DNA of 54,469 nucleotides from CAZIPN01 sp964541225 (lineage in GTDB: Bacteria > Actinomycetota > Coriobacteriia > Anaerosomatales > JAAXUF01), in contig CAZIPN010000013.1 of NCBI GenBank assembly GCA_964541225.1, forward strand, positions 1 through 54,469. Reading direction: 5' to 3'. The stretch's first letter is position 1. Each line of letters begins with the position of its first letter. Below the pieces are notes generated by a model that was not told the origin of the DNA, did no database searches, and saw only the letters and a program-made list of their open reading frames with translations. Shown in pieces: positions 1 to 8,036 of the stretch. The position numbers and the translations under genes were made by a program.

Positions 1-2
1 GC

Positions 3-983
3 GTGAGGGTTCTGGTGACCGGAGGCGCTGGCTACATCGGTTCGATCACAACTCGGGTTCTTCTGGATGCAGGACACGAGTGCGTGGTGCTCGACACGCT
101 TGAGCGAGGGCATCGGGCGGCCGTCGACGAGCGAGCCACGTTCGTTGAAGGCTCCGTCGCAGATGCCGCGCTTGTTGACGAGGTGCTCGGCGGGTGCGAC
201 GCGGTCATGCACCTCGCGGGCTACATCGAGGTTGCGGAGTCCGTGGCCGAGCCAACCAAGTACTATCGCGCCAACGCAGAGGATCCTGCCATAATGCTGG
301 ATCGAATGCGGGAGCAGGGGATAGACGCCATCGTGTTCTCCTCGACTGCGGCTGTCTACGGCGAACCCGAATCGGTACCGATTGCTGAGGGTGCTCCTAC
401 GAGGCCAGTGAACCCCTATGGCGCGAGCAAGCTGGCGTTCGAGGAGATGTTGACCGAGTGCGAGGCGGACTGGTCACTGCGGTCGATTCGTTTCCGCTAC
501 TTCAACGTCGCGGGTGCTTGGCCGGACGGGTCCATGGGAGAGGCACACGATCCAGAAACGCACATCATCCCGCGGGTGCTGGAGGCGTTGCGTGACGGCC
601 AACAACGCTTCGAGGTCTACGGAGGAGACTACAACACACCGGATGGCACCTGCGTTCGCGACTACATTCACGTTCAAGATCTCGCCCGGGCGCACCTCTC
701 AGGACTCGAGCGACTTGCAGGCGGGTTACCGGGTGGCACGTACAATCTGGGAAATGGTTTGGGCTACAGCAATCTGGAGGTGGTGCGCACGTGCGCCGAG
801 GTAAGCGGCCGCACCGTCGAGATCACGGTGGGACCACGGCGTCCGGGAGATCCGGCGGTTCTGGTCGCTTCCTCCAAGAAGGCCCAAGCGGACCTCGGCT
901 GGAGATCTGAGCGCGGGCAGCTTCGCCAGATCATAGGCGACGCGTGGCGTTGGCACCTTGAACACCCGAGAGGGTATGAGTAG
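3..983 (+). CDS. galE: UDP-glucose 4-epimerase
   Basis: NAD-dependent epimerase interconverting UDP-glucose and UDP-galactose, supplying galactose for surface glycans. The 326-residue protein has the usual family length. The N-terminal Rossmann motif TGGAGYIGS lies at residues 6-14, the SST region at 113-115 and the catalytic YGASK (Tyr139, Lys143) follow. The GTG start lies two bases into the window and gives the expected MRVLVTGGAGYIG beginning, so the gene appears complete although its promoter is outside. The last bases of the gene carry the probable promoter of the downstream tRNA. Other extended short-chain epimerases acting on nucleotide sugars are possible, but the match is typical of GalE. 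Confidence 0.92.
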   Translation: MRVLVTGGAGYIGSITTRVLLDAGHECVVLDTLERGHRAAVDERATFVEGSVADAALVDEVLGGCDAVMHLAGYIEVAESVAEPTKYYRANAEDPAIMLDRMREQGIDAIVFSSTAAVYGEPESVPIAEGAPTRPVNPYGASKLAFEEMLTECEADWSLRSIRFRYFNVAGAWPDGSMGEAHDPETHIIPRVLEALRDGQQRFEVYGGDYNTPDGTCVRDYIHVQDLARAHLSGLERLAGGLPGGTYNLGNGLGYSNLEVVRTCAEVSGRTVEITVGPRRPGDPAVLVASSKKAQADLGWRSERGQLRQIIGDAWRWHLEHPRGYE

Positions 984-986
984 AAT
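958..986 (+). promoter_or_regulatory. Probable sigma-70 promoter of tRNA-Val
   Basis: TTGAAC (958-963), a 17-base spacer, then TAGAAT (981-986). The site overlaps the galE 3' end and predicts a start near 993, about 20 bases before the mature tRNA. Seen directly; function inferred from spacing and position. Confidence 0.6.
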
Positions 987-1012
987 CACGTTCCGCCGCT
1001 TGAGCGGCCAAT

Positions 1013-1087
1013 GGGCGATTAGCTCAGGGGGAGAGCGCTTCCTTCACACGGAAGAAGTCGTAGGTTCAAATCCTACATCGCCCACCA
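1013..1087 (+). tRNA. tRNA-Val (anticodon CAC)
   Basis: A full cloverleaf can be drawn: acceptor strand GGGCGAT paired with ATCGCCC, D arm GCTC/GAGC, anticodon stem CTTCC/GGAAG with loop TTCACAC (anticodon CAC, reading GUG Val codons), a five-base variable loop, and T arm GTAGG-TTCAAAT-CCTAC. The discriminator is A and the terminal CCA is genome-encoded. Confidence 0.96.
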
Positions 1088-1098
1088 GCGCAATGATC

Positions 1099-1124
1099 GG
1101 GGCCTCGGCAGATGCCGGGGTCCC
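1099..1124 (+). terminator. Possible terminator hairpin after tRNA-Val
   Basis: GGGGCCTCGGCA pairs with TGCCGGGGTCCC through about 11-12 pairs, two of them G-U. It starts 11 bases after the tRNA and is followed by the U-poor GTGTTGT, so the terminator role is plausible but not strong. The remaining bases up to the next gene (1125-1331) show no convincing gene. Confidence 0.45.
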
Positions 1125-1331
1125 GTGTTGTACGCGGCCTGCGCCGAGGGCGTCTTCGGGCAGGCTGCGCAGGTTGTGTTCAGGCTCCTGTGGTTTATGC
1201 CGACAATGTGGTTGTGCTTGGGGGCTGTCCGCGGCAAACCCAAGATCACGCTTGCAGTGATCCAATGCGGCGGCGATTCTGTATGGTGCGGGGATAGACA
1301 ACATGTGGTCGCGCGACGAAGGAGGTTCGGA

Positions 1332-2006
1332 GTGATGCATACGCGTCGAGTGCTGACGTGCCTCGCTCTAGCTGGTGCCACGACGGCGCTGGCTGCTTGC
1401 GGGTTCAATCCTCTGGGTGGCAACACCACGTCTTCGTCAACGACTGGGCCGACTTCAAAGACCGCGACGCAGTCGACTGCGCCCACACCCACGACTCCCG
1501 TGCAGACTGCGAGCTTCGCCAAGTCACCGCCTCCGGCAAACTTGGATCCGCTTCTGGCATCCGGGTCGTGGGGGTATTTCGACGATCGGTCCACGGACAT
1601 AAGGAAGCACGTCGGTGACGACGACTTCGCGTTTCACGATATTCTTGAGAAGGACGAGATCGACGATCTCACCGTGAACCAGTACTACTCGTTGCTGAAG
1701 ATCTTCCGAAAGAGCGCGAAGATTCATCGTGCTATCAGGTCGGCTGGCGGGGACTACGACGATGCCGACTACAGGGTTCTCGCCATCCAAGCAAGCGATG
1801 ACGTTGGCATCGACACTCCATGGGTATATGCGACGCTGGTCGCGGTATTTCCTACGAGCGACGGCATCAAGGAGATCCAGTGCAGCGTGTATCGCCTCAA
1901 GACCGAGAAGGGTCTCGACGAGAAGCCGTTTGTCTCAGGGACGCTCGTTGGCTACCTGGACAGCGGCGGCGCAATGATGAATCCAAAACAGGTGCGCATC
2001 CACTGA
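1332..2006 (+). CDS. Putative lipoprotein of unknown function
   Basis: The 224-residue product begins with positively charged residues, a hydrophobic stretch and the lipobox LAAC (Cys at about residue 23), so it should be lipid-anchored on the outer face of the membrane. A Ser/Thr/Pro-rich linker of about 30 residues follows, then a globular region of about 160 residues with no family I recognise. The start was placed at GTG because AAGGAGG (1318-1324) lies 7 bases upstream; ATG three bases later is the alternative. The reading frame stays open further upstream, but that part lacks a start site and overlaps the tRNA-proximal region. Monocistronic in appearance. Confidence 0.75.
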   Translation: MMHTRRVLTCLALAGATTALAACGFNPLGGNTTSSSTTGPTSKTATQSTAPTPTTPVQTASFAKSPPPANLDPLLASGSWGYFDDRSTDIRKHVGDDDFAFHDILEKDEIDDLTVNQYYSLLKIFRKSAKIHRAIRSAGGDYDDADYRVLAIQASDDVGIDTPWVYATLVAVFPTSDGIKEIQCSVYRLKTEKGLDEKPFVSGTLVGYLDSGGAMMNPKQVRIH

Positions 2007-2048
2007 TTTTCTCGCTGCTGGGGCAGTAGTGGAGCGCCTCGGACCGCC

Positions 2049-2076
2049 TAAGGTTCCGGCTGCAAATCGCCGATAA
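2049..2076 (+). promoter_or_regulatory. Sigma-28 (FliA/SigD/WhiG)-type promoter
   Basis: TAAGGTTC (2049-2056), 12 bases, then GCCGATAA (2069-2076), an exact match to the sigma-28 -10 element. Counted from TAAG to GCCGATAA the spacer is 16, the geometry described for sigma-WhiG and close to FliA (15). It predicts a start near 2083, upstream of the HD-GYP-like gene. The same geometry recurs at 7298-7325. Confidence 0.6.
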
Positions 2077-2138
2077 AGTATCAGGCACGTCTGCGTGGGG
2101 GACATCGTAGGCAGCCAGACCGTCATTCGCCGCGCATC

Positions 2139-3512
2139 GTGGGGGTGCTGAAAGCGATGAAAGACCTGCGTACTGCGAGCCGCCGGGAGATCCAACTCGA
2201 CGCGATATCCACGCTGCTGATCATCTCGATGATGCTGGTCGTGGGGCTCCTTCTGTACTTCATGTCTTTTGCGGGGATCAACCTGCCCGACTGGGTTCCT
2301 CTGGCGCACTACGTGCCTCAGATTCTGCTGGCGGGTTTCGTGATCCTCGTTGTGATCTATCTCTGGGATGAGCGGCGTCGTCTTCGGCAGGAAATCAAGC
2401 AAGCCTGGACAACCGCCGAGGGCGCTGTCGAAGAACTCAACACCACCGTGAGTTGGCTCCAATTCTCGCACCACGCCGCGTCGCGTTTGGGTGCCGAGGG
2501 AGTCAAAGCAGGCATGCGCAGCGTGCTCGGCGAGGCCGCCGAGCAGTTCTCCGCTGACGCCGCTGCGGTGCTTGGCGAGGAAGACGAGTACACCTTCATC
2601 GCACCCGACGCGCCCGCGCGAGAGGCTGAACGTGCGCTGACCCACGTGGCGCTCGTTGCAGCCGGACACGCCACGCCGCTCCTCATCCAGTCGCTCGGCG
2701 CCGAACAGGGTCAGGCCATCGCCGTGCCACTCCGTGTTCAGGACGACTTGAGGTATGTGCTGTGCATGTGGCGGCGAGAGAATGATTTCTCTCCGGAGCA
2801 ACTCGACGCCTTGGGACTGATGGGGCGCATGGTCGAGCTTGCCATCGAACGCGAGGAATCGTTGGCCGAGGCACAACAGCAGCTCGAAGGTACTCTGCGG
2901 GTGTTGCAACACCTTGTGGTCGACAAGAGGCCAGACTACTCGCGACATGCGGTTGGCGTGGCGGAGCTGGCGGCTGCAATCGGACAAAGACTCGGAATGC
3001 GTCCGCAAGCACGGAGGCAGCTGAGGCTGGCGGGTCTTCTCCATGACGTGGGGATGATGAGCCTTCCGGAGGACATCGGAGACTCTGGGCGCGCCCTGTC
3101 TCCAGAAGACAGGAAGATCGTGGAACAGCACCCGCGCATTGGGGCCGAGATTGCCAAGGCGGCCAACTTCGATCTGGTCGTTCAAGAGGCTATTGCCGGA
3201 CATCACGAGCGGATGGATGGAAGCGGCTATCCGGCCGCTGCGCGTGGCAACCGGATCTCTCTCGAAGGCAGAATCATCGCTGTCTGCGAGGTATTCGACA
3301 GCATGACGCATCATACGTATCACGGAATCAGCAAGACACAACAGCAGGCGCTTGCTGAGATTAGCCAGGGTGCAGGGGTGCTGTTTGACAGTCAGGTCGT
3401 CAGCGCGCTTCTGGAGGTGCTTGGGGAGACCCAGTCTCACGAGACGACGGATAGATTCTCGGCTGTGAGTGCGGAAGAGGCGGTTGTTCTTGCGGCGGCA
3501 CCCGCGCACTAG
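2139..3512 (+). CDS. Membrane-anchored HD-GYP-like protein
   Basis: Likely cyclic di-GMP phosphodiesterase or sensor of that family. Two transmembrane segments (about 24-45 and 57-76) are followed by a short coiled linker, a GAF-like region (about 110-240) and an HD-GYP domain (about 255-430). Visible motifs: His270, HD at 302-303, QHP at 330-332, HHE at 355-357 and GSGYP at 361-365. The Lys of the usual HDxGK motif is Met here (HDVGM), so catalysis may be altered. The start is uncertain: GTG 2139, GTG 2145 and ATG 2157 are in frame and none has a good Shine-Dalgarno. A sigma-28-like promoter lies about 60 bases upstream, suggesting control with motility or chemotaxis genes. Confidence 0.85.
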   Translation: MGVLKAMKDLRTASRREIQLDAISTLLIISMMLVVGLLLYFMSFAGINLPDWVPLAHYVPQILLAGFVILVVIYLWDERRRLRQEIKQAWTTAEGAVEELNTTVSWLQFSHHAASRLGAEGVKAGMRSVLGEAAEQFSADAAAVLGEEDEYTFIAPDAPAREAERALTHVALVAAGHATPLLIQSLGAEQGQAIAVPLRVQDDLRYVLCMWRRENDFSPEQLDALGLMGRMVELAIEREESLAEAQQQLEGTLRVLQHLVVDKRPDYSRHAVGVAELAAAIGQRLGMRPQARRQLRLAGLLHDVGMMSLPEDIGDSGRALSPEDRKIVEQHPRIGAEIAKAANFDLVVQEAIAGHHERMDGSGYPAAARGNRISLEGRIIAVCEVFDSMTHHTYHGISKTQQQALAEISQGAGVLFDSQVVSALLEVLGETQSHETTDRFSAVSAEEAVVLAAAPAH

Positions 3513-3684
3513 GACCGCGTGCGACCCGTCCTCAAGTGGGGGGCACCCTCTGCCGACACATGGTGGGACGATTTCTCGCTGGCTTGTAGTGTGCCCTGGC
3601 CAACCGGGGGCTATACTGCCGATGGTCTGTCGCACGTACACTTCATCCTGGCACGCGACAGCCGGATCACATGAGGTGACCCGA

Positions 3685-4836
3685 ATGGCTCGCACGCTTC
3701 ACGCGTTTCGTCCTCGGCGCTCTGCGCGGTTTCTGGTCGGCGCTGTCACCGCGACTATGCTTGTGTTGTTGGTTGCACCTGCAGCGTTCGCTGCCACATT
3801 CGATCCAACCAAGATCGTCTCTGACGACAACATGCGGGCGTATGACTGCATGTCTCAGACAGACATCCAGGCCTTCCTCAACACACAGTCCGGGCCGCTC
3901 AAGTCGTTGGTCACCAATGACTACGCTGGGAAGAAGAAGCCAGCGGCCCAGATCATTGCCGAGGCATGTCGGCAGTGGCACATCAGTCCCAAGGTCATGC
4001 TGACTTTGCTCCAGAAAGAGCAGAGCCTACTGACACGGACTACGTTGGCCAAGAACACGCTGAACAGAGCGATCGGCGCTGGGTGTCCAGATGCGACGAC
4101 CAACAAGTATCCAGGCTTCGGGAAGCAGATGTGGTACGGAGCTCGCCTGCTCGACGGCTACGGGGAAGGCAAGAACGGCTCGACAGTCAAGCTGTGGAAG
4201 GCGCCGTACACAACGTATGCCGGTGTGAACACCGCGAATCTTGCGACGTACAAACTGTACGTCTACAACCCGAGCATCGGAGCGAAGGCGCCGTACGGCG
4301 ACTTGTCGAAGCAGGCAGCCAACCTGTCCGGCAACGCGGGCTTCTGGTGGATCTACACGAAGTATTTCGGCAACACGTTCGCAAATCCCGCGATACGGAC
4401 GATCTATCGTTTTCGAGACACCAAGACGAAGTCGTACTTCTACACCGCGTCTCCCGCAGAACGGTACCGGCTGCTCAAGAGCAAGCGGTTCAAGTCAATG
4501 TCGGTTGCGTTTCGGTGGAACACCGCCGCAGCGGCGAACTCTCACCCGGTGTATCGCTTCCAGAATCGGAAGACCGGAGGATACCTGTTCACATCTTCTG
4601 AGAGCATGCGCCGAGGTCTCAGGACCAAGAAGAAGGCCAAGACCTGGCGCTACCAGGGGGTCGCCTTCCGGTGCTCGTTCACTCGTACATCAGCTACGCC
4701 GGTATATCAGTTCAACTACAAGAAGACTGGCGTTCCGTTCTACACGACCTCGTCTTCTGAGAGGAACAAGTACCTGACGAAGTCGTATCGAAAGAAGTGG
4801 GCGTCTAAGGGTGTGCCCTTCTCCTTCGCGAACTAG
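3685..4836 (+). CDS. Secreted lysozyme-like protein with three DUF5648-type repeats
   Basis: The 383-residue product has a signal peptide (Arg-rich start, hydrophobic 16-36, cleavage near AFA). Residues about 40-230 resemble the lysozyme-like domain of actinobacterial cell-wall proteins, with a candidate catalytic Glu112 in LLQKEQSLL and the GFGKQMWYGARLLDGY region. Three repeats follow (about 239-277, 288-330, 339-381), each of the form YRF-x2-xKT-x2-YFYT-S-x3-E, matching the DUF5648 pattern, a putative carbohydrate or wall-binding module. The ATG start has GAGGTG 6-7 bases upstream; a longer upstream reading lacks a signal peptide. A -10-like TATACT lies at 3612-3617. Function as a wall hydrolase is inferred. 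Confidence 0.75.
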   Translation: MARTLHAFRPRRSARFLVGAVTATMLVLLVAPAAFAATFDPTKIVSDDNMRAYDCMSQTDIQAFLNTQSGPLKSLVTNDYAGKKKPAAQIIAEACRQWHISPKVMLTLLQKEQSLLTRTTLAKNTLNRAIGAGCPDATTNKYPGFGKQMWYGARLLDGYGEGKNGSTVKLWKAPYTTYAGVNTANLATYKLYVYNPSIGAKAPYGDLSKQAANLSGNAGFWWIYTKYFGNTFANPAIRTIYRFRDTKTKSYFYTASPAERYRLLKSKRFKSMSVAFRWNTAAAANSHPVYRFQNRKTGGYLFTSSESMRRGLRTKKKAKTWRYQGVAFRCSFTRTSATPVYQFNYKKTGVPFYTTSSSERNKYLTKSYRKKWASKGVPFSFAN

Positions 4837-4874
4837 GAGCTGAATTGCTGCCGGGCGTCAGCTGACCACGGAGG

Positions 4875-7019
4875 GTGGTAGACTCAACGGCCGTGGTTCT
4901 GTCTGTCGACAACATCTCGAAGTCTTTCGGGGCGCGCGTTCTGTTCAAGGGCGCGCGTCTTCGCGTCGGCGCGCGCGATCGGGTTGCGCTGGTCGGTCCA
5001 AACGGCGCCGGGAAGACGACCCTTCTCGACATCATCTGTGGACGTCAGGACGCAGACGAAGGCAGCGTGAATCTTGCGCGAGGGGCCGTCGTTGGCTACC
5101 TGGAGCAAGAAGCGATCGAGATGTCGGGCCGCTCGGTTCTCGGCGAAGCGCTTAGCGCTGCTGAGCACGTGACCTCCCTGGAGCATCGGCTTTCGCTCTT
5201 GCAAGACGAACTTGCCGCAAGCGAGCAAGGCGAAGATCAGGAGCGTCTTGTCGGCGAATACGGAAGGCTGCACGAACGGTTTGAGGCACTCGGCGGCTAC
5301 ACGCTGGAGTCCGAGGCGCGAGCCGTGCTGTTCGGTCTGGGCTTCAAGGAGACCGATCTTGATCGGGATACGTCGGAGTTCTCTGGTGGATGGCAGATGC
5401 GGTTGGCACTCGCGAAGCTGTTGTTGCGCCAACCCGATGTGCTTCTTCTCGACGAGCCGACGAACCACCTAGACCTTGAGTCGGTCACGTGGCTGGAGGA
5501 TTTCCTGCGCGCCTACGATGGCGCAATCATTCTTGTGAGCCATGACCGAGCGTTCATGGAGAATCTCGTTGATCATGTGGCCGAGATCGACCTCGGCCAG
5601 GTGAAGGTGTACGCGGGAACGTATGGGGCGTATCTCGCAGCTCGTGAGCTGGCGATGTCTCAGCTCCAGGCGGCATACGAAGCGCAGCAGAAGGAAATCG
5701 CTCACATGGAAGCGTTCATCGAACGGTTCCGCTACAAGAACACCAAGGCCAAGCAGGCGCAAGATCGAATCAAGAGACTTGAGAAGATGGAACGAATCGT
5801 CTTGCCTCAAGGCCGCAAGACAGTCACCTTCCAGTTCCCTCAGCCGCCGCGCACGGGCGACCTGGTGATCCGACTTGCCGGCGTCGACAAGTCATACGGT
5901 GACAACGCGGTCTACAAGGATCTGGATTTCTCACTCTTCCGCGGAGACAAAGTGGCGCTTGTTGGCCCCAACGGTGCGGGCAAGTCGACGCTTCTCAAGA
6001 TGCTCGCCGGCGTTCTCGATGCGGATGCGGGAGAACGGACCCTGGGGCATCACGTGGAGGTTGCGTACTTCGCGCAGCACCAGCTGCAGGCGCTCGACTT
6101 GAATGCGACGGTCTATGCAGAACTCGACTCTCTGGCGCCGGGCTGGACCCAGAGTGAGGTGCGCTCCCTTCTAGGGGCGTTCCTCTTCCACGGCGATGAC
6201 GTCAACAAGAAGGTGCGCGTGCTCTCAGGCGGAGAGAAGGGGCGTCTCGCGCTGGCACGCTTGCTGGTCAAGCCAGCCCCGTTCCTGTGTCTCGACGAGC
6301 CGACAAATCATCTTGATATCGCATCGTCAGACGTGTTGGAGCAGGCGCTGCTCAGGTTCAGCGGCACGCTTGCCCTGATCACCCACGATAGGCACCTCAT
6401 CCGTTCTGTCGCGAACAAGATCGTCGACGTTCGAGACGGGAGGCTGAGGGTATTCGACGGGGACTACGACTACTACCTGTACAAGATGGCGCAGGAGAGC
6501 CAGCTTGTGCAGGGCGTTGATGGAGACGTGAGTCGGGGATCCTCTGGAAAAGGCACTTCGCGGCCGAATCTGAGTCCCGAAGGTCTGTCCAAGCCGGAGG
6601 CGTCAAGCGGGAGGGGACGAGGTCCCGTTAAGCGCGTGCACGGCAGCATGGGCGCGGGTGCGAAGACGAACGGTGCGGCGAGTGCGAGCGGTGACGTAGA
6701 TCTGTCTGGTCCCAAGAGCAAGGACCAGAAGCGCGCCGAGGCTGAGCGCCGCAACAGGGCCTACCGTTTGTCGCGCGAGCGCGTGGAGCGCTTGCGCGAC
6801 GTGGAGTCGGAGCTTGATGCTACACAGAAGCGCTACGACGAGCTCGTGGCACTGATGGCGTCGCCGGATCTCTACGCAGACAAGCTGGCCTTCGAGAGTG
6901 CCATCGCCGAGTACAACTCTGTGAAAGCAAGGTTGCCGCGTCTGGAGGAGGAGTGGGTCAGACTCTCCGAGGAGATCGAACGTCTGGCCCGCCAAGAGGA
7001 GGACGCGACGTCCGCGTAG
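4875..7019 (+). CDS. ABC-F family ATPase (Uup/EttA-like)
   Basis: Soluble twin ATPase acting at the ribosome; family members rescue stalled translation or confer antibiotic resistance by target protection. The first domain has Walker A GPNGAGKTT (41-49), the SGGWQM signature and LLDEPTNHLD; the second has GPNGAGKST, SGGEKGR and CLDEPTNHLD. The inter-domain arm, rich in Lys/Arg/Gln, contains KNTKAKQAQDRIKRLEKM. After the second domain comes a low-complexity Gly/Ser stretch (about 545-615) and a charged coiled-coil C-terminal domain typical of Uup. No membrane segment is present. The start may be GTG 4875 or GTG 4893; Shine-Dalgarno spacing favours neither. A strong terminator lies 120 bases downstream. 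Confidence 0.9.
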   Translation: MVDSTAVVLSVDNISKSFGARVLFKGARLRVGARDRVALVGPNGAGKTTLLDIICGRQDADEGSVNLARGAVVGYLEQEAIEMSGRSVLGEALSAAEHVTSLEHRLSLLQDELAASEQGEDQERLVGEYGRLHERFEALGGYTLESEARAVLFGLGFKETDLDRDTSEFSGGWQMRLALAKLLLRQPDVLLLDEPTNHLDLESVTWLEDFLRAYDGAIILVSHDRAFMENLVDHVAEIDLGQVKVYAGTYGAYLAARELAMSQLQAAYEAQQKEIAHMEAFIERFRYKNTKAKQAQDRIKRLEKMERIVLPQGRKTVTFQFPQPPRTGDLVIRLAGVDKSYGDNAVYKDLDFSLFRGDKVALVGPNGAGKSTLLKMLAGVLDADAGERTLGHHVEVAYFAQHQLQALDLNATVYAELDSLAPGWTQSEVRSLLGAFLFHGDDVNKKVRVLSGGEKGRLALARLLVKPAPFLCLDEPTNHLDIASSDVLEQALLRFSGTLALITHDRHLIRSVANKIVDVRDGRLRVFDGDYDYYLYKMAQESQLVQGVDGDVSRGSSGKGTSRPNLSPEGLSKPEASSGRGRGPVKRVHGSMGAGAKTNGAASASGDVDLSGPKSKDQKRAEAERRNRAYRLSRERVERLRDVESELDATQKRYDELVALMASPDLYADKLAFESAIAEYNSVKARLPRLEEEWVRLSEEIERLARQEEDATSA

Positions 7020-7071
7020 GTCACGTGCGTTGACCGAGACCGAGCAGTTGCAACGTCTGGCGCATCGTGTC

Positions 7072-7100
7072 TTGCGCGCGCGAAATCGGGGTGCTAACAT
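7072..7100 (+). promoter_or_regulatory. Possible promoter of a short transcript
   Basis: TTGCGC (7072-7077), 17 bases, extended -10 TGCTAACAT (TAACAT at 7095-7100). A start near 7107 would be followed at once by hairpin GTTGCAT-GCGA-ATGCAAC (7110-7127) and then the terminator at 7139-7174, giving an RNA of about 65 nt. No coding role is visible. Confidence 0.4.
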
Positions 7101-7138
7101 TGCTTTCGAGTTGCATGCGAATGCAACCCCTTACCCCT

Positions 7139-7174
7139 GAGCCTCAAGGTGCCGGCCTTGGGGCTCCCCCTTTT
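7139..7174 (+). terminator. Rho-independent terminator
   Basis: GAGCCTCAAGG pairs with CCTTGGGGCTC (11 pairs with one G-U) around a six-base loop TGCCGG, followed by CCCCTTTT. It closes the ABC-F gene transcript or a short RNA starting near 7107. The 230 bases between it and the next gene hold only the sigma-28-like promoter. Confidence 0.8.
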
Positions 7175-7297
7175 GTGGGACACTTCTTCGCGCATCCGGG
7201 TGCCTGGTGTGCTTGGCACAACGTGCCGCCACGGGAGCGCTTCTGACCCCCGCTGTGACGGGTATCACAGGGCATTTGACCTGCGGGTTTGTCATTC

Positions 7298-7325
7298 TCA
7301 AGTCGCTTCTGTGCGCTGCCGATAG
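7298..7325 (+). promoter_or_regulatory. Sigma-28 (FliA/SigD/WhiG)-type promoter
   Basis: TCAAGTCG (7298-7305), 12 bases, then GCCGATAG (7318-7325), seven of eight matches to the sigma-28 -10. Predicted start is about 7332, almost exactly at an in-frame ATG (7333) of the FlgM-like gene. Spacing equals that of the site at 2049-2076. Confidence 0.6.
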
Positions 7326-7404
7326 CATGGGCATGACTACCTCAGTGCAACAGGGGTTGAGCAAAGATCACGGCAGTCATTCGCCGCACAGTCAGGAGTT
7401 CGTG

Positions 7405-7584
7405 ATGAGTCACGGTGTCTCGCGAGAAGTGCTTCGAGCTGCACTTGTAGCCGCCGAGAACGCTCCCGATCCGAGGAACGAGCGTGTCAATCTGGCAATC
7501 GCACATCTGCATGCCGGGACACCCGACGCAAGCGCAGTTGCGCAGGCTATCATTGCCCGCATCTTGGCGGAAGCCGGCAAGTAG
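7405..7584 (+). CDS. FlgM-like anti-sigma-28 factor
   Basis: Small soluble protein, 59 residues from this start. The segment PDPRNERV followed after nine residues by GT and then by an Ala eight residues beyond the next Pro has the same spacing as the conserved FlgM motif (PDvRxxkV-x9-GtY-x7-A), which binds and inhibits the flagellar sigma factor. ATG 7405 has AGGAG 6 bases upstream. An in-frame ATG at 7333 would add a 24-residue polar N-terminus like that of full-length FlgM and coincides with the predicted start of the sigma-28-like promoter, so a leaderless 83-residue form is possible. FlgM genes are commonly transcribed by sigma-28, which supports the call. No flagellar genes are adjacent. 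Confidence 0.6.
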   Translation: MSHGVSREVLRAALVAAENAPDPRNERVNLAIAHLHAGTPDASAVAQAIIARILAEAGK

Positions 7585-7671
7585 CTCGTCGACCCACGTA
7601 GCGCGCTTCGACGACTGCACGCATACTTGTAGCCGTCGGTGTCATCCTCTTCTTCCAACAGGAGGACCTTC

Positions 7672-7956
7672 GTGGCCGGAAGAGCGTTGCGCGCGGTACT
7701 CACAACAATCGTCTACCTGCTCGTCGTCGTGCTCATTGCATTGTCCCTCCGAGAGATCGTCCTTTTCTCAGGACGAGTAGCCTCTCAGAGCTGGGCTCAA
7801 GCTGTCGACATGGTTGCAGGACATCTGGTTCTGCCTTTTGGGCAATCCAACGTCAACACGCCATACCACGGGGTGTTCGACGTGAACAACGCGCTCACCA
7901 TCATCGTCGTGGTGCTTGCCGAGTGGGGGCTCTCGGCTGTTCGTGATCGGGCATAG
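7672..7956 (+). CDS. Small two-helix membrane protein
   Basis: The 94-residue product has hydrophobic segments at about 9-33 and 67-88, separated by a soluble stretch of about 35 residues, and a basic C-terminus. GTG 7672 was chosen because GGAGG (7661-7665) sits 6 bases upstream. The segment GVFDVNNALTIIVVV and overall size loosely recall YggT-like membrane proteins, but I do not assign it. It precedes deoB by 80 bases on the same strand and may be co-transcribed with it. Function unknown. Confidence 0.65.
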   Translation: MAGRALRAVLTTIVYLLVVVLIALSLREIVLFSGRVASQSWAQAVDMVAGHLVLPFGQSNVNTPYHGVFDVNNALTIIVVVLAEWGLSAVRDRA

Positions 7957-8036
7957 TCTCTGTGGCTGTCCGGAACCGGCTGCACGCAACCGGGCGGCCC
8001 CTGCGTCCGCCACACACCCGAGGCTGGTGACATAGC

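Noticed and set aside
3618..3625. GCCGATGG upstream of the secreted lysozyme-like gene as sigma-28 site
   Set aside because: Two mismatches at the end of the -10 and no -35 at the correct spacing; TATACT just upstream is a better -10.
1935..3695. 586-codon minus-strand open frame opposite the HD-GYP-like gene
   Set aside because: It is antisense to a clear membrane HD-GYP gene, has no recognisable motif, and reflects the GC-rich codon pattern of the real gene.
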